Assembly: GCA_902762565.1 (NCBI GenBank)
Contig: CACWOS010000004.1
Span: 36,511-100,510, forward strand
Source: an uncultured Prevotellaceae bacterium
GTDB lineage: Bacteria; Bacteroidota; Bacteroidia; Bacteroidales; Bacteroidaceae
Direction of reading: 5' to 3'
DNA: 64,000 bases
Shown here: positions 17,908 through 28,351 of the stretch, piece after piece
How the letters are laid out: each line of letters begins with the position of its first letter
Numbering within the stretch: the stretch's first letter is position 1
Notes under the pieces: model-generated
Databases searched by the model: none
What the model saw: the letters and a program-made list of their open reading frames with translations, nothing else
Told to the model about the DNA's origin: nothing
Position numbers and translations under genes: made by a program

Positions 17908-20754
17908 ATGGAATACAATTTCAGAGAGATTGAACAGAAATGGCAAAAGCGATGGGTGGAAATGAAAACCTATCGAGTAACGGAAGACCCCACAAGGAAG
18001 AAGTTCTACGTGTTGAACATGTTCCCCTACCCCAGCGGTGCTGGTCTGCATGTGGGTCATCCCTTAGGCTACATTGCCTCGGACATCTATGCCCGCTACA
18101 AGCGTCAGCAGGGCTATAACGTGCTGAATCCCATGGGTTACGACGCCTACGGACTGCCTGCTGAGCAGTATGCCATCCAGACGGGTCAGCACCCTGAGAA
18201 GACCACGTTCGAGAACATCAACCGCTATCGTTCGCAGCTGGACAAGATAGGTTTCTCGTTCGACTGGGAACGCGAAGTGCGCACTTGCGACCCCATCTAC
18301 TATAAGTGGACACAGTGGGCCTTCCAGCGCATGTTCAAATCGTACTTCAGCACTTCGTCGCACAAGGCTCAGCCAACGATTAAGCTGATTGAGCACTTTG
18401 AGCTGATGGGTACTGAGAACTGCAACGCACTGGGTACTGAGGAACTGCACTTTACGGCAAGTGACTGGGCTAGCTTCTCAGAGAAAAAGAAGCAGGAGGT
18501 GCTGATGAACTATCGTATCGCCTACTTGGCTGACACGATGGTGAACTGGTGTCCAAAGCTTGGCACCGTATTGGCTAACGATGAGGTCGTTGACGGTGTC
18601 TCAGTTCGTGGCGGCTATCCTGTGGTACAGAAGAAGATGCGCCAGTGGTGTCTGCGTGTTTCAGCATACGCTCAGCGCTTGCTTGATGGCTTAGAGGAAA
18701 TCGACTGGACAGACTCACTGAAAGAGACCCAGCGTAACTGGATTGGTCGCTCTGAGGGTACTGAGGTAGAGTTCAACGTTGCTGACAGCGACAAGCACTT
18801 CACCATCTTCACCACGCGTGCTGATACGATGTTTGGTGTGACGTTTATGGTGCTCGCTCCTGAATCAGACCTCGTGGCTGAGCTGACGACGCCTGAACAG
18901 AAGGAAGAAGTAGATAAGTATCTGGACTATGTGAAGAAGCGTACAGAGCGTGACCGTCAGATGGACCATAAGGTAACTGGCGTATTCTCAGGTAGTTATG
19001 CCATCAATCCGTTTACTGATGAGAAAATACCCATCTGGATTGCAGAATACGTGTTGGCTGGTTATGGTACAGGTGCCATTATGGCTGTACCTGCTCACGA
19101 CTCTCGTGACTATGCCTTCGCCAAGCACTTCAACCTGCCCATCATTCCTCTGATTGAGGGTGCTGACGTCTCTGAGGAGAGCTATGATGCCAAGGAAGGT
19201 ATCATGTGCAACTCTGCAAGCAGTAAGTTCAGCCTCAACGGACTGACTGTTAAGGAGGCTATTGCAGCCACTAAGAAGTTTGTGACTGAGCAAGGCTTGG
19301 GTCGTGTGAAGGTGAACTATCGCTTGCGTGATGCTATCTTCTCTCGTCAGCGCTATTGGGGCGAGCCATTCCCTGTGTATTACAAGGACGACATGCCCTA
19401 TATGATTCCAAAGGAGTGTCTGCCTCTGGAACTGCCTGAAATCGACGAATACAAGCCTACAGAGACTGGTGAGCCCCCATTGGGACGTGCTAAGATGTGG
19501 GCTTGGGACACCAAGTTCGATAAGGTTGTCAGCAAAGACGAGATTGACAATAAGACCGTCTTCCCCTTGGAGCTGAACACAATGCCTGGTTTTGCTGGCA
19601 GTTCAGCTTACTATCTGCGCTATATGGACCCCAAGAACGAGAAGGCCCTTGTCAACAAAGACGTTGACGAATATTGGCGCAATGTCGACCTCTACGTTGG
19701 TGGTACAGAGCACGCTACTGGTCACTTGATCTACTCGCGTTTCTGGAATAAGTTCCTCTATGATTCTGGCTACTCTTGCGAGGATGAGCCCTTCAAGAAG
19801 CTGGTCAATCAGGGTATGATTCAGGGTCGCTCTAACTTCGTCTATCGTATTGAGGATGAGGGTGCTGACAAGGGTAAATTCGTGAGCTTCGGCCTGAAAG
19901 ACAAGTACACCACAACGCCCATTCACGTCGATGTGAATATTGTGTCAGCCGATGTACTTGATATTGAAGCATTTAAAGCTTGGCGTCCTGAATACGAGAA
20001 TGCCGAGTTCATCCTCGAGAATGGCAAATATGTCTGTGGCTGGGCTATCGAAAAGATGTCAAAGTCGATGTTCAATGTGGTCAATCCAGATATGATAGTT
20101 GAGAAGTATGGTGCTGACACCTTGCGTCTTTATGAAATGTTCCTGGGTCCTGTGGAGCAGTCGAAGCCTTGGGACACGAACGGTATTGACGGTTGTCACC
20201 GCTTCCTGAAGAAGTTCTGGGCTCTGTTCTATGGCAACACCCGTGAGAATCCTGATGGTAAGCTTCTGGTGGATGACAGCGAGCCCACAAAGGATGCCCT
20301 AAAGAGCGTTCACAAGCTCATCAAGAAGGTAACGCAGGACATTGAGGTGTTCTCGTATAATACGTCTATTTCTGCCTTTATGATTTGCGTCAACGAGCTG
20401 GCTCAGCAGAAGTGCAAGAGCAAAGAGGCGCTGAAGACATTGGTGATTCTGATAGCTCCGTTTGCACCGCATATCGCAGAAGAGCTTTGGGAGGCTCTGG
20501 GCGAGCAGGGTAGTGTATGCGACTCCAAGTGGCCTGCCTGGAATGAGGAATACCTCGTGGAGAATAGCGTCAAACTGGGTGTTGCCTTCAATGGTAAAAC
20601 ACGCTTCGATATGGAGTTCCCTGCTGATGCTGACAACGCTACCATTGAGGCTGCTGTCAAGTCTGATGAGCGTTCTGCGAAGTACATCGAAGGAGAAATC
20701 TTGAAGGTTATCATCGTCCCTAAGCGTATGGTGAACATCGTATTTAAGAAGTAA
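17908..20754 (+). CDS. leuS: Leucyl-tRNA synthetase
   Basis: Class I aminoacyl-tRNA synthetase, 948 aa. The HIGH-type motif is in [20 protein letters not shown] near residue 45, and the KMSKS motif is in [17 protein letters not shown] near residue 715. The editing (CP1) domain is present ([20 protein letters not shown], and [20 protein letters not shown]). The C-terminal anticodon-binding region is complete. Length is larger than E. coli LeuS (860) because of insertions usual in Bacteroidota. The stop codon directly abuts the yitT ATG. Confidence 0.98.
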   Translation: MEYNFREIEQKWQKRWVEMKTYRVTEDPTRKKFYVLNMFPYPSGAGLHVGHPLGYIASDIYARYKRQQGYNVLNPMGYDAYGLPAEQYAIQTGQHPEKTTFENINRYRSQLDKIGFSFDWEREVRTCDPIYYKWTQWAFQRMFKSYFSTSSHKAQPTIKLIEHFELMGTENCNALGTEELHFTASDWASFSEKKKQEVLMNYRIAYLADTMVNWCPKLGTVLANDEVVDGVSVRGGYPVVQKKMRQWCLRVSAYAQRLLDGLEEIDWTDSLKETQRNWIGRSEGTEVEFNVADSDKHFTIFTTRADTMFGVTFMVLAPESDLVAELTTPEQKEEVDKYLDYVKKRTERDRQMDHKVTGVFSGSYAINPFTDEKIPIWIAEYVLAGYGTGAIMAVPAHDSRDYAFAKHFNLPIIPLIEGADVSEESYDAKEGIMCNSASSKFSLNGLTVKEAIAATKKFVTEQGLGRVKVNYRLRDAIFSRQRYWGEPFPVYYKDDMPYMIPKECLPLELPEIDEYKPTETGEPPLGRAKMWAWDTKFDKVVSKDEIDNKTVFPLELNTMPGFAGSSAYYLRYMDPKNEKALVNKDVDEYWRNVDLYVGGTEHATGHLIYSRFWNKFLYDSGYSCEDEPFKKLVNQGMIQGRSNFVYRIEDEGADKGKFVSFGLKDKYTTTPIHVDVNIVSADVLDIEAFKAWRPEYENAEFILENGKYVCGWAIEKMSKSMFNVVNPDMIVEKYGADTLRLYEMFLGPVEQSKPWDTNGIDGCHRFLKKFWALFYGNTRENPDGKLLVDDSEPTKDALKSVHKLIKKVTQDIEVFSYNTSISAFMICVNELAQQKCKSKEALKTLVILIAPFAPHIAEELWEALGEQGSVCDSKWPAWNEEYLVENSVKLGVAFNGKTRFDMEFPADADNATIEAAVKSDERSAKYIEGEILKVIIVPKRMVNIVFKK

Positions 20755-21717
20755 ATGACTGTCAATCACAAGCTCATCATGAACGAGGTCAAGGACTATA
20801 TGTTTATAGCCCTTGGTCTCGCAATATATACTGTGGCCTTTACCGTCTTTCTGATGCCCTATCAGATTGTGGCTGGTGGCGTCACAGGTCTTTCTGCTAT
20901 CATCTACTATGCTACAGGATTCCATTTGGAGAACACCTATATCATCATTAATGGTGTCTTGTTGGTGGTAGCCTTGAAGATACTTGGCGTCAAATTCCTG
21001 ATGAAGACCATCTTCGCTATTTTCTGCCTTTATTTCATGTTGATGATAGCGCAAGACATCATTCCCAAGCAGGAAAATGGCTTGCCGTTCAAACTGATGG
21101 GCGAGGGACAGGACTTTATGTCAATGATTATTGGCTGCGTACTGACAGGTATTGCATTGGCTACTGTCTTTACCAATAATGGTTCTACAGGTGGAACTGA
21201 CATTATTGCTGCATCTGTCAACAAGTATCATCCCAGTGTATCTTTAGGTAATGTGCTGATTGCCGCTGACTTCTGCATCATTGGCTCGTGTATGTTCTTC
21301 CCACAGTTTGGTACCTATCTGGAGCGTGCCCACAAAGTGATGTTTGGTTTCTGTGTGATGGCGATGGAAAACTATACGCTCGACTACGTCATGAATGCCC
21401 GTCGTCAGTCTGTACAGTTCATGATTTTCTCGAAGAAATGGCAAGAGATAGCCAACGCCATTGGCATGCAGATGAATCATGGTGTTACTATCCTCGATGG
21501 ACACGGATGGTATACAGGGCACGACATGAAGGTGCTTTGTATTCTGGCCAAGAAAAATGAGAGCATCAACATCTTCCGCCTCATCAAAATGATTGACCCA
21601 CAGGCCTTTGTATCGCAATCAAGCGTTATTGGTGTCTATGGCGAAGGTTTCGATGAAATGAGAGTCAAGATTAAGGACGAAAAGAAGAAAAAGATAGGGG
21701 AAGATAAAGGAAGTTAA
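20755..21717 (+). CDS. YitT family (DUF161/DUF2179) membrane protein
   Basis: A 320-aa inner-membrane protein with about five or six hydrophobic segments in the first 200 residues ([40 protein letters not shown]), including the conserved [14 protein letters not shown] and [13 protein letters not shown]. The cytosolic C-terminal domain ([39 protein letters not shown]) is the DUF2179 ACT-like fold. Function is unknown. The ATG directly follows the leuS TAA, and the gene ends 4 nt before rdgB, so leuS-yitT-rdgB form one unit. The far C-terminus is very Lys-rich. Confidence 0.9.
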   Translation: MTVNHKLIMNEVKDYMFIALGLAIYTVAFTVFLMPYQIVAGGVTGLSAIIYYATGFHLENTYIIINGVLLVVALKILGVKFLMKTIFAIFCLYFMLMIAQDIIPKQENGLPFKLMGEGQDFMSMIIGCVLTGIALATVFTNNGSTGGTDIIAASVNKYHPSVSLGNVLIAADFCIIGSCMFFPQFGTYLERAHKVMFGFCVMAMENYTLDYVMNARRQSVQFMIFSKKWQEIANAIGMQMNHGVTILDGHGWYTGHDMKVLCILAKKNESINIFRLIKMIDPQAFVSQSSVIGVYGEGFDEMRVKIKDEKKKKIGEDKGS

Positions 21718-21721
21718 AAGT

Positions 21722-22363
21722 ATGAAGATAGTTTTTGCAACCAACAACGAACATAAGCTCTCTGAAATCAGAGCTATCCTGGGACCTTCGTTCGACGTTG
21801 TTTCCTTGGCGGATATAGGCTGTCATGAGGATATACCAGAGACTGGCCAGACTCTCGAGGAAAATGCCCTCATGAAGGCTGAATACGTCTACAATAAGTA
21901 TCACTTGAGTTGCTTTGCTGACGATACAGGCCTTGAAGTAGAAGCCCTCAATGGAGCCCCAGGCGTCTATTCAGCCCGCTATGCTGCCATCGTTCCCGCT
22001 GGAGAACCAGCGGGCCCCAGTCACGACTCAGAGGCCAATATGGCCCGTCTATTGCGCGAGTTAGCAAATAATAACTATCGTAAGGCACGATTTCGTACTG
22101 TTATTGCGTTAATAGAGAAGAAGGACGTGTGTCCCTGTGGCTGTACCAGCATCAAGGTGGTTCACAAGTTCGAGGGCATCGTCAATGGCGAGATAACACG
22201 CGAGAAGAGTGGGGCAGAGGGCTTTGGCTACGACCCCATATTCCGTCCTGATGGCTACGACAAGACGTTTGCTGAACTGGGGTTGGACATCAAAAACCAG
22301 ATTAGTCATCGCGCCAGAGCAGTTGCGAAACTCTGCGAGTTTCTAGTGAATAGTGAACAGTGA
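21722..22363 (+). CDS. rdgB: XTP/dITP diphosphohydrolase (non-canonical purine NTP pyrophosphatase)
   Basis: House-cleaning enzyme that hydrolyses dITP, ITP and XTP to monophosphates and keeps them out of DNA. Family motifs are [19 protein letters not shown] at the N-terminus, [20 protein letters not shown] with the catalytic Asp, [20 protein letters not shown] and ISHRARAV. At 213 aa it is slightly longer than the usual 195-200. An added segment [14 protein letters not shown] contains a Cys cluster. The last codons are encoded by a heptamer array that runs on into the next gene's start. Confidence 0.95.
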   Translation: MKIVFATNNEHKLSEIRAILGPSFDVVSLADIGCHEDIPETGQTLEENALMKAEYVYNKYHLSCFADDTGLEVEALNGAPGVYSARYAAIVPAGEPAGPSHDSEANMARLLRELANNNYRKARFRTVIALIEKKDVCPCGCTSIKVVHKFEGIVNGEITREKSGAEGFGYDPIFRPDGYDKTFAELGLDIKNQISHRARAVAKLCEFLVNSEQ

Positions 22364-22385
22364 AGAGTGAAGGGTGAACAATGAA
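22344..22385. repeat. Heptanucleotide array across the rdgB stop and porZ start
   Basis: Six 7-mers in register (TAGTGAA, TAGTGAA, CAGTGAA, GAGTGAA, GGGTGAA, CAATGAA) span the end of rdgB and the start codon of the next gene. A reverse-complement array lies 55 nt downstream. Confidence 0.85.
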
Positions 22386-24336
22386 TAAAAGAAATATGAT
22401 ACATAAAAGGAATTCAATAAGGTGGATGGTACTCGCAATACTATTCACTATTCACTGTTCACTGTTCACTAGCCCTGTAAGGGCGCAGATTGGCACTTGG
22501 CACAATTATTTGGCCTATTCTGACATTCAGCAGATTAAGGCTGCAGGCAGCGATAATCTCTATGTATTGGCCTCAAACGGGCTCTATCAATACAATAAGA
22601 CGGACCAGAGCATCCATACCTACGACAAGACCAATGGACTCTCTGATACGTATATCACCAAAATTAGCTGGTGTCCACAAGCCAAGCGTCTCATCGCTGT
22701 ATACGAGAACTCAAATATCGACTTGGTAGACCTGAAAGGCAATGTCACTAACATCAGTGATTTATATACGAAGACTATTACTGGCGACAAGACTGTCAGC
22801 AGCATTCGTATTGATGGTGTATATGCCTATCTGATATGTGGATTCGGCATCGTAAAGATCAATATGCAGCGTGCTGAAATAGCAGAAAGTTACAAGCCTT
22901 CACATCCTGATTATCCTACATCGCTACCAGCAGAAGACAATAGCGACTACGACAAATATATCGATTTAGTGAAGACACTCAAGCCAGATGGGCCGAGTAC
23001 TAACTGTAACAGATTTATAAGATTTCAGAACAACACATTATTTACATGTACAGGTATCATAAATGGTAACTTCGTACCAAATTTACCAGCAACGATATCA
23101 TCATGGGACGGAAATAAATGGACCAACTATCAAAATAGACTTGATACCATTACTGGTCATGAATATAAGGATATTGCCTCAGTAGATATTAATCCTAATA
23201 ATCCAATACAGGCCTTTGCAGCTGGTAGAGTTGGGCTTTATGAATTCAAAAATGGAAAGTTTATCAAGGAATATAATTATGATAATAGTGAGCTAAAGAC
23301 TACTGCTGTAATTGAACAGCCATCAAAAGACTATACGATGGTTGAATCTATTGTCTACGATGATAACGGACACTTATGGTTCTTTAATAGCGGAAGTGCC
23401 ACTACTTCACTGTTCGAAATAACAAAAGATGGCAAATGGATAAACCATCATAAGAAGGAATTCGTTATGAATGATGGCAGAACGTATGACAATATTGTCA
23501 ATAACATATTCGATGGTAAAGGTTTACTATGGGCATGTAATGACAGATTCATCAACCCTGCAATATTATGCTATAATACAAATACAGATGAAGCTAAAGT
23601 TTATACGAATTTCATCAATCAGGATGGCACTAAAATCAATGTTCAAGGGGGTATACATTGTGTAGCTGAAGATTTGGAGCATAATATCTGGATTGGCGCT
23701 ATTGGTGGACCATTTATGTTGGAAAGAAGTGAAATAGAGAATAATAGCAGTACGTTTACACAAGTCAAAGTACCTCGTAATGATGGTACCAACTATGCTG
23801 ACTATCTGCTGGCAAATATCGATATTACAAGCATCGCAATAGATGGTGGAAACAGAAAATGGTTTGGTACTAACGGTTATGGCGTCTATTTGATTAGTGC
23901 TGATAATATGACACAAATACAACATTTTACAACAGATAATAGTCCACTATTATCCAATACAGTACCATCTATCGCCATTAATCCCACTACAGGCGAAGTA
24001 TATTTTGCGACTGATAAAGGTTTGTGTTCGTATGTCAGCGACGCTACGAAAACCAATACAGAAATGACGACGGATAACGTATGGGCTTATCCGAATCCTG
24101 TAGAGCCAGGATATAATGGTCCTATCACCATCACTGGTCTTTCACTGAATGCTGACGTTAAGATACTCACTGCAAACGGAGCTATTGTCAATGAAGGGCG
24201 TAGCAATGGTGGTACCTATGTCTGGGATGGATGCGACAAGAAGGGTAGGAGAGTGGCATCTGGCATTTATATGGTAGCTACTGCAACAAGTAAAGGTGAA
24301 AAGGGAACTGTATGCAAGATAGCCATCGTCAACTGA
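22381..24336 (+). CDS. porZ: PorZ-like type IX secretion-associated beta-propeller protein
   Basis: A 651-aa exported protein. The signal peptide reads RWMVLAILFTIHCSLFTSPV and is followed by RAQIGTWHNYLAYSDIQQIK. The body is a two-bladed-domain propeller built from repeats such as NLYVLASNGLYQYNK, IQAFAAGRVGLYEFKNGKF, DDNGHLWFFNS and DGGNRKWFGTNGYGVYLIS. The C-terminal domain (VWAYPNPVEPGYNGPITI to GRRVASGIYMVATAT) is a type A sorting domain. This order matches PorZ, which works at the cell surface in attaching type IX cargo to anionic LPS. Part of the signal-peptide core is encoded by a heptamer array (22441-22468). An unrelated two-component-propeller protein is the alternative. Confidence 0.7.
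   Translation: MNKRNMIHKRNSIRWMVLAILFTIHCSLFTSPVRAQIGTWHNYLAYSDIQQIKAAGSDNLYVLASNGLYQYNKTDQSIHTYDKTNGLSDTYITKISWCPQAKRLIAVYENSNIDLVDLKGNVTNISDLYTKTITGDKTVSSIRIDGVYAYLICGFGIVKINMQRAEIAESYKPSHPDYPTSLPAEDNSDYDKYIDLVKTLKPDGPSTNCNRFIRFQNNTLFTCTGIINGNFVPNLPATISSWDGNKWTNYQNRLDTITGHEYKDIASVDINPNNPIQAFAAGRVGLYEFKNGKFIKEYNYDNSELKTTAVIEQPSKDYTMVESIVYDDNGHLWFFNSGSATTSLFEITKDGKWINHHKKEFVMNDGRTYDNIVNNIFDGKGLLWACNDRFINPAILCYNTNTDEAKVYTNFINQDGTKINVQGGIHCVAEDLEHNIWIGAIGGPFMLERSEIENNSSTFTQVKVPRNDGTNYADYLLANIDITSIAIDGGNRKWFGTNGYGVYLISADNMTQIQHFTTDNSPLLSNTVPSIAINPTTGEVYFATDKGLCSYVSDATKTNTEMTTDNVWAYPNPVEPGYNGPITITGLSLNADVKILTANGAIVNEGRSNGGTYVWDGCDKKGRRVASGIYMVATATSKGEKGTVCKIAIVN
22441..22468. repeat. Heptanucleotide array within the porZ signal-peptide codons
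   Basis: Four 7-mers (CTATTCA, CTATTCA, CTGTTCA, CTGTTCA) encode part of FTIHCSLFTS in the signal peptide. They are the reverse complement of the array at 22344-22385, so the two could fold around the start codon. Confidence 0.85.
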
Positions 24337-25514
24337 TACTCATACTGATAGCTGTATTCACCATTCTGCAATTAGTAATTTTGGTTGTATTTGGCTATAC
24401 GCCTTACCCTGATAGTGATGGTTATTTATATTTAGCCCAAGAGGCACTTCATTATGGAGAACCCTATCCTGTTACAACACTTCTCAACGACTATCCATTT
24501 CTTTGGAATATTGGTTCTATCAATATAACTGTCGCATCATTGGCTTTATGCCATTCTATCGCGCCTCTGCTCGTTGTTTATGCGCTGATGAAGGGAATAA
24601 CTGCTTGGCTGTTTTATGCGCTCACAAGGACAATATGTGGTCTTCAGACGGCTTTTATTGCACTGATTATCTATATCATTTATCCTGCTAACTATGGAGA
24701 GTGTACATCGTTACTGAGCGAATTGCCATTTATATTCTTTATTATGTTAGGAATATACCTCTCTATAGTAAAAGATAAGACGCTTTTTGGAGGTATGATG
24801 CTAGCAATAGCCAACTGGTTTAGACCAATGGGTATTGTATTCCTAGTGGCCATGATAATTTTCTTCCTCTATCAATGGCGTAAGAGCCTAAAACTTTTCA
24901 TTGGTTATATAGCTATGATAACCATGATTGGATGTGCTACTATGTATCGCACAGGTCTCTTTCTCTATCAGGCAAAGACAGGATGGATGGCATTAATGGA
25001 TTATTCGTCAGACCATGCACCAGAATCACTGGAAGTTCTTAATCGTGCTGATTGGAATGTATCTCAAAAGGATTCAGCATGGCAATCACTATTTTTTGAT
25101 TGGTTGAAAGATCATCCTCAGGAATACGTCAAACAAATGCCTCCTAAACTAGTCAATACATACGTTTCTGACAATGTCAACATGTGTACTTTCATTCCCA
25201 ATAAAGCTGATAAGGAATATATGTATGAAGAGGTTAGTATGCAGACATTGATTGATTGTTTTCCAAAGCTTTCTACTGTACAATGGATGACAGTGTTTAA
25301 CTTGATTATCTATTTCTCTATAATTATCTGTGCTTTTTTTAGTCTTTATTGGTTCAATATAAACAAATATATATTACCTGTTTCTGTCATTATACTTGGT
25401 ACATTGCTATTACTTTTCGTTGGTCATGGTGAAGCTCGCTTCCACATTCCCTTTATGCCTTTCTTTATGATGCTTTCAGCTATGTTCATTAATAAAAGAG
25501 TATGCAAAGGGTAG
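24312..25514 (+). CDS. Multi-membrane-spanning GT-C-like glycosyltransferase
   Basis: A 400-aa integral membrane protein with about ten hydrophobic segments (LILILIAVFTILQLVILVVF, FIALIIYIIYPANYGECTS, IIYFSIIICAFFSLYWF). The first periplasmic loop carries YTPYPDSDGYLYLAQEALHYG, reminiscent of the acidic motif after TM1 in GT-C (ArnT/PMT-type) enzymes that use polyprenyl-phosphate sugars. Near the end VGHGEARFHIPFMPFF is also typical of GT-C proteins. It overlaps the end of porZ by 25 nt and the next gene by 13 nt. Family placement is from topology and motifs; donor and acceptor are unknown. Confidence 0.65.
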   Translation: MQDSHRQLILILIAVFTILQLVILVVFGYTPYPDSDGYLYLAQEALHYGEPYPVTTLLNDYPFLWNIGSINITVASLALCHSIAPLLVVYALMKGITAWLFYALTRTICGLQTAFIALIIYIIYPANYGECTSLLSELPFIFFIMLGIYLSIVKDKTLFGGMMLAIANWFRPMGIVFLVAMIIFFLYQWRKSLKLFIGYIAMITMIGCATMYRTGLFLYQAKTGWMALMDYSSDHAPESLEVLNRADWNVSQKDSAWQSLFFDWLKDHPQEYVKQMPPKLVNTYVSDNVNMCTFIPNKADKEYMYEEVSMQTLIDCFPKLSTVQWMTVFNLIIYFSIIICAFFSLYWFNINKYILPVSVIILGTLLLLFVGHGEARFHIPFMPFFMMLSAMFINKRVCKG

Positions 25515-26464
25515 GATGGATAGATTTTTTACGTGGTATCTCAATGATACTCATACTCGTATTCCATACAGAAATGTATTACAAAGAATATGATGTAACA
25601 CCCTATTACATCTATACTACCAATGCCATTATCCTTTTCTATTTCATCTCTGGCTACCTATTCTATCGTCCAGAATCGTTCAGTCTAAAGAAAAAGGCAC
25701 TATCCATTGTAAGATCTTTATTGATTCCTTATTTCATATTTACGACACTCATTGCTATTCCAAAAGTACTGGTAAGACAAGAAAACGTCGATTGGATTGA
25801 CATTTCTCTAAAAATCATAAGTGGAAGAGCTTCCTGGTTTATTGCAGCACTCATAGTTGGTGAACTCTTTTTCGCTTTATTACTAACGAAAACACGTGGA
25901 AAAATTCCTTGGTTATTAATAGATGCCATAGGATGCCTTGTTATCTATTATATTATCCCATTTAATCAACATAATTATTGGCAATGGCAAGATGCATTAT
26001 TAGCCATTACTTTCCTCTCTACAGGCTATTTCTATCATCAATATGAGAAACATTTCCACACTATCAACAAACTATTATATTCATTAATACTGCTATTGAT
26101 TCTTATCTTTATAAAATTATATGAATATCATGTTGATTTACCCATGCGGAATATTGCCATTGAGAATATACCACTATTCATAGCTGATGCTTTTATTTGG
26201 CTGCTATTTATCATTTCTATCATAAGATACATTCCTCGTTGTAAGATGATAGAATGGACTGGACAGCATAGTATTGTATATTATTTCCTAGCAGGTGGAT
26301 GTCCTTTAATAATTTCAATTCTATTCAATAAAGTGGGATGCTATTACGACAGCTATTGGTATCGTTATGTCATTGCACTCATCTTTGTGTATACTTTAGC
26401 TACTATTCTTACCTGGCTCATCTACAAATATGTTCCATTTATAACAGGGAGAATAAAGAAATGA
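25502..26464 (+). CDS. Acyltransferase family 3 membrane protein
   Basis: A 320-aa membrane protein of the acyltransferase 3 (OafA/NodX-like) type, which O-acylates surface sugars. It begins RVGWIDFLRGISMILILVFH, containing the expected WIDxLRG motif and the first-helix His. About nine further hydrophobic stretches follow, with FYFISGYLFYRPESF and SRASWFIAALIVGELFF-like segments. Codon use is AT-rich. It overlaps both neighbours, ending at ATGA with the sulfatase-fold gene, so the three genes form a tight module. It most likely modifies a glycan or lipid built by the neighbouring enzymes. Confidence 0.85.
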   Translation: MQRVGWIDFLRGISMILILVFHTEMYYKEYDVTPYYIYTTNAIILFYFISGYLFYRPESFSLKKKALSIVRSLLIPYFIFTTLIAIPKVLVRQENVDWIDISLKIISGRASWFIAALIVGELFFALLLTKTRGKIPWLLIDAIGCLVIYYIIPFNQHNYWQWQDALLAITFLSTGYFYHQYEKHFHTINKLLYSLILLLILIFIKLYEYHVDLPMRNIAIENIPLFIADAFIWLLFIISIIRYIPRCKMIEWTGQHSIVYYFLAGGCPLIISILFNKVGCYYDSYWYRYVIALIFVYTLATILTWLIYKYVPFITGRIKK

Positions 26465-28188
26465 AGATAATTAATCTGATAGGAAAACCTTTACAAGAAA
26501 TAGTATTCTTTCTTGTATGCTTTACTTGTATTATTGCACCAACTATCAATTTTCTACTAATTCTCTATACTGAAATTGATTTAGATATTCTGTTTCTTAA
26601 ATACATAGCTAATGCTATTACAATTAGCTATATACTTACTGTAATAGTGTATTTGACAAAGAAGTATAAAATCATCAGATTATTGATGTATTCCTTTGTT
26701 TTATTATTACTATTGACTTATTTGTTCTTAAAGATTTCTTTTGGTACTAATATTTCCCCTCTTCTTATTACGATGATTGCTGAGACAAATTATCAAGAGT
26801 CTAGCGAATTTATCTATAACTATATTTTCAGTAAAGCATCATGGATATCACTATTTATAGTAGGTTTCATTTTATTCCTTGCTTGGATAGGGGAAAAAAG
26901 AAAAATAAAGATAACTAGTAGTAATCATCGAATTGTCTCTATTCTCATAATAATATCCATGATTATTACAATATTTAATATTCGAATTTTCAAATCATTG
27001 ATTGACTGTAAGAATATGAATGAAGTGAATACGTGGTATGAAAATTATTATCCGTATGCTATGGACAATATTTCTACATTAATGTATTCACTTTATATTC
27101 CACATATTACATCAACTGAAATAAAAAATGCCATTCAATTAACAGAAAAAGCTACTGAAGAAAAAGTAGAAATATGCACTCAAGATTCTTTAAATGTAAT
27201 CTTTGTATTAGGAGAATCATATATTAAATATCACGCACACCTATATGGTTATCCGTTATCTACAACTCCTTATATGGATAAAGAAGTTGAAAATGGAAAT
27301 CTTTATGTATTTCAAGATATGATATCTCCATACAATTCCACTACACAAGCAGTAAAAAATATACTCTGTACGAATAGTATTTCAAATGGAGAAACATGGA
27401 GTGAAAGTGTATTTTTTCCAGCTTTATTTAAAAAAGCAGGATATAATGTATATATATGGGATAACCAGAAGACTATCGGAACTTTCTTGATATATACTTA
27501 TACTATCAATTCTTTTATTTATAATAAACGTATAATTGAACTATCATATACAGACTATAACGATAAAATATATCAGTATGATGGTCAATTAATAGCTTCA
27601 TTCTTCAAGAAAAAAACTGGAATGTTTAATTTTGTTCTTTTCCACCTGATGGGACAACATGTAATGCCATCAGAAAGATATCCGTCACGTTTCAATCATT
27701 TCAGTGCAAAAGATATACTACGAAATGATGACTATTTAAATGATGAGAAAAAACAATTGATAGCTGAATACGATAATGCTACACTTTATAATGACTATGT
27801 AATGGGACAAATTTTTAGTTATTATAGAAATAAAAATGCTGTTATTGTTATATTGTCAGATCATGGTGAGGAAATCTATGATATTAGAGATGCGAAAGGA
27901 AGAAACTATAGTTTTGAAAAGAAAAAGAATATCATTCAATATCAAAATGATATTCCTTTCGTTATTTGGTGCTCTGACAAATATAAACACCATTATCCCG
28001 ATATAATCAAAGATATAGAAAATGCCAAATATAAAAAGGGAATGTGTGATAATGTGTGTCAGTTGTTATTTAGAATAGCTCATATCAAAACAGCTTTTTA
28101 CAAAACTGAAAGAGATATTAGTAGTCCTTCATATATTGCTGGTAAGCGAATTATTTATGATAATATTAATTATGATGAATTAAAATAA
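26461..28188 (+). CDS. Sulfatase-fold phosphoethanolamine transferase (EptA/CptA-like)
   Basis: A 575-aa enzyme with about five N-terminal membrane segments and a periplasmic alkaline-phosphatase-fold domain. Metal and nucleophile motifs are visible: NVIFVLGESYIKYHAHLYGY (GES), the nucleophile Thr in PYNSTTQAVKNILC, FHLMGQHVMPSERYP and VIVILSDHGEEIYD. Such enzymes move phosphoethanolamine from phosphatidylethanolamine to lipid A or core sugars and lower sensitivity to cationic peptides. The start is the ATG at 26461, which overlaps the preceding stop (ATGA); the frame is open further upstream inside the acyltransferase gene. AT-rich codon use suggests acquired DNA. Transfer of a different polar group is possible. 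Confidence 0.85.
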   Translation: MKIINLIGKPLQEIVFFLVCFTCIIAPTINFLLILYTEIDLDILFLKYIANAITISYILTVIVYLTKKYKIIRLLMYSFVLLLLLTYLFLKISFGTNISPLLITMIAETNYQESSEFIYNYIFSKASWISLFIVGFILFLAWIGEKRKIKITSSNHRIVSILIIISMIITIFNIRIFKSLIDCKNMNEVNTWYENYYPYAMDNISTLMYSLYIPHITSTEIKNAIQLTEKATEEKVEICTQDSLNVIFVLGESYIKYHAHLYGYPLSTTPYMDKEVENGNLYVFQDMISPYNSTTQAVKNILCTNSISNGETWSESVFFPALFKKAGYNVYIWDNQKTIGTFLIYTYTINSFIYNKRIIELSYTDYNDKIYQYDGQLIASFFKKKTGMFNFVLFHLMGQHVMPSERYPSRFNHFSAKDILRNDDYLNDEKKQLIAEYDNATLYNDYVMGQIFSYYRNKNAVIVILSDHGEEIYDIRDAKGRNYSFEKKKNIIQYQNDIPFVIWCSDKYKHHYPDIIKDIENAKYKKGMCDNVCQLLFRIAHIKTAFYKTERDISSPSYIAGKRIIYDNINYDELK

Positions 28189-28351
28189 AAAAGTTAAATC
28201 ATTTATTATTCTCTCAACAAAGGACGTTGTGAAGTGACGTAAGGAAAATAACACCTAACACTCCTTTTGAATGGTAAAAAACCACCAAAGCAATACAAAA
28301 ACCTTTCGCTAAGTCAATATAAGCTATTCTATTCTCTTTGTCTTTCATTTA

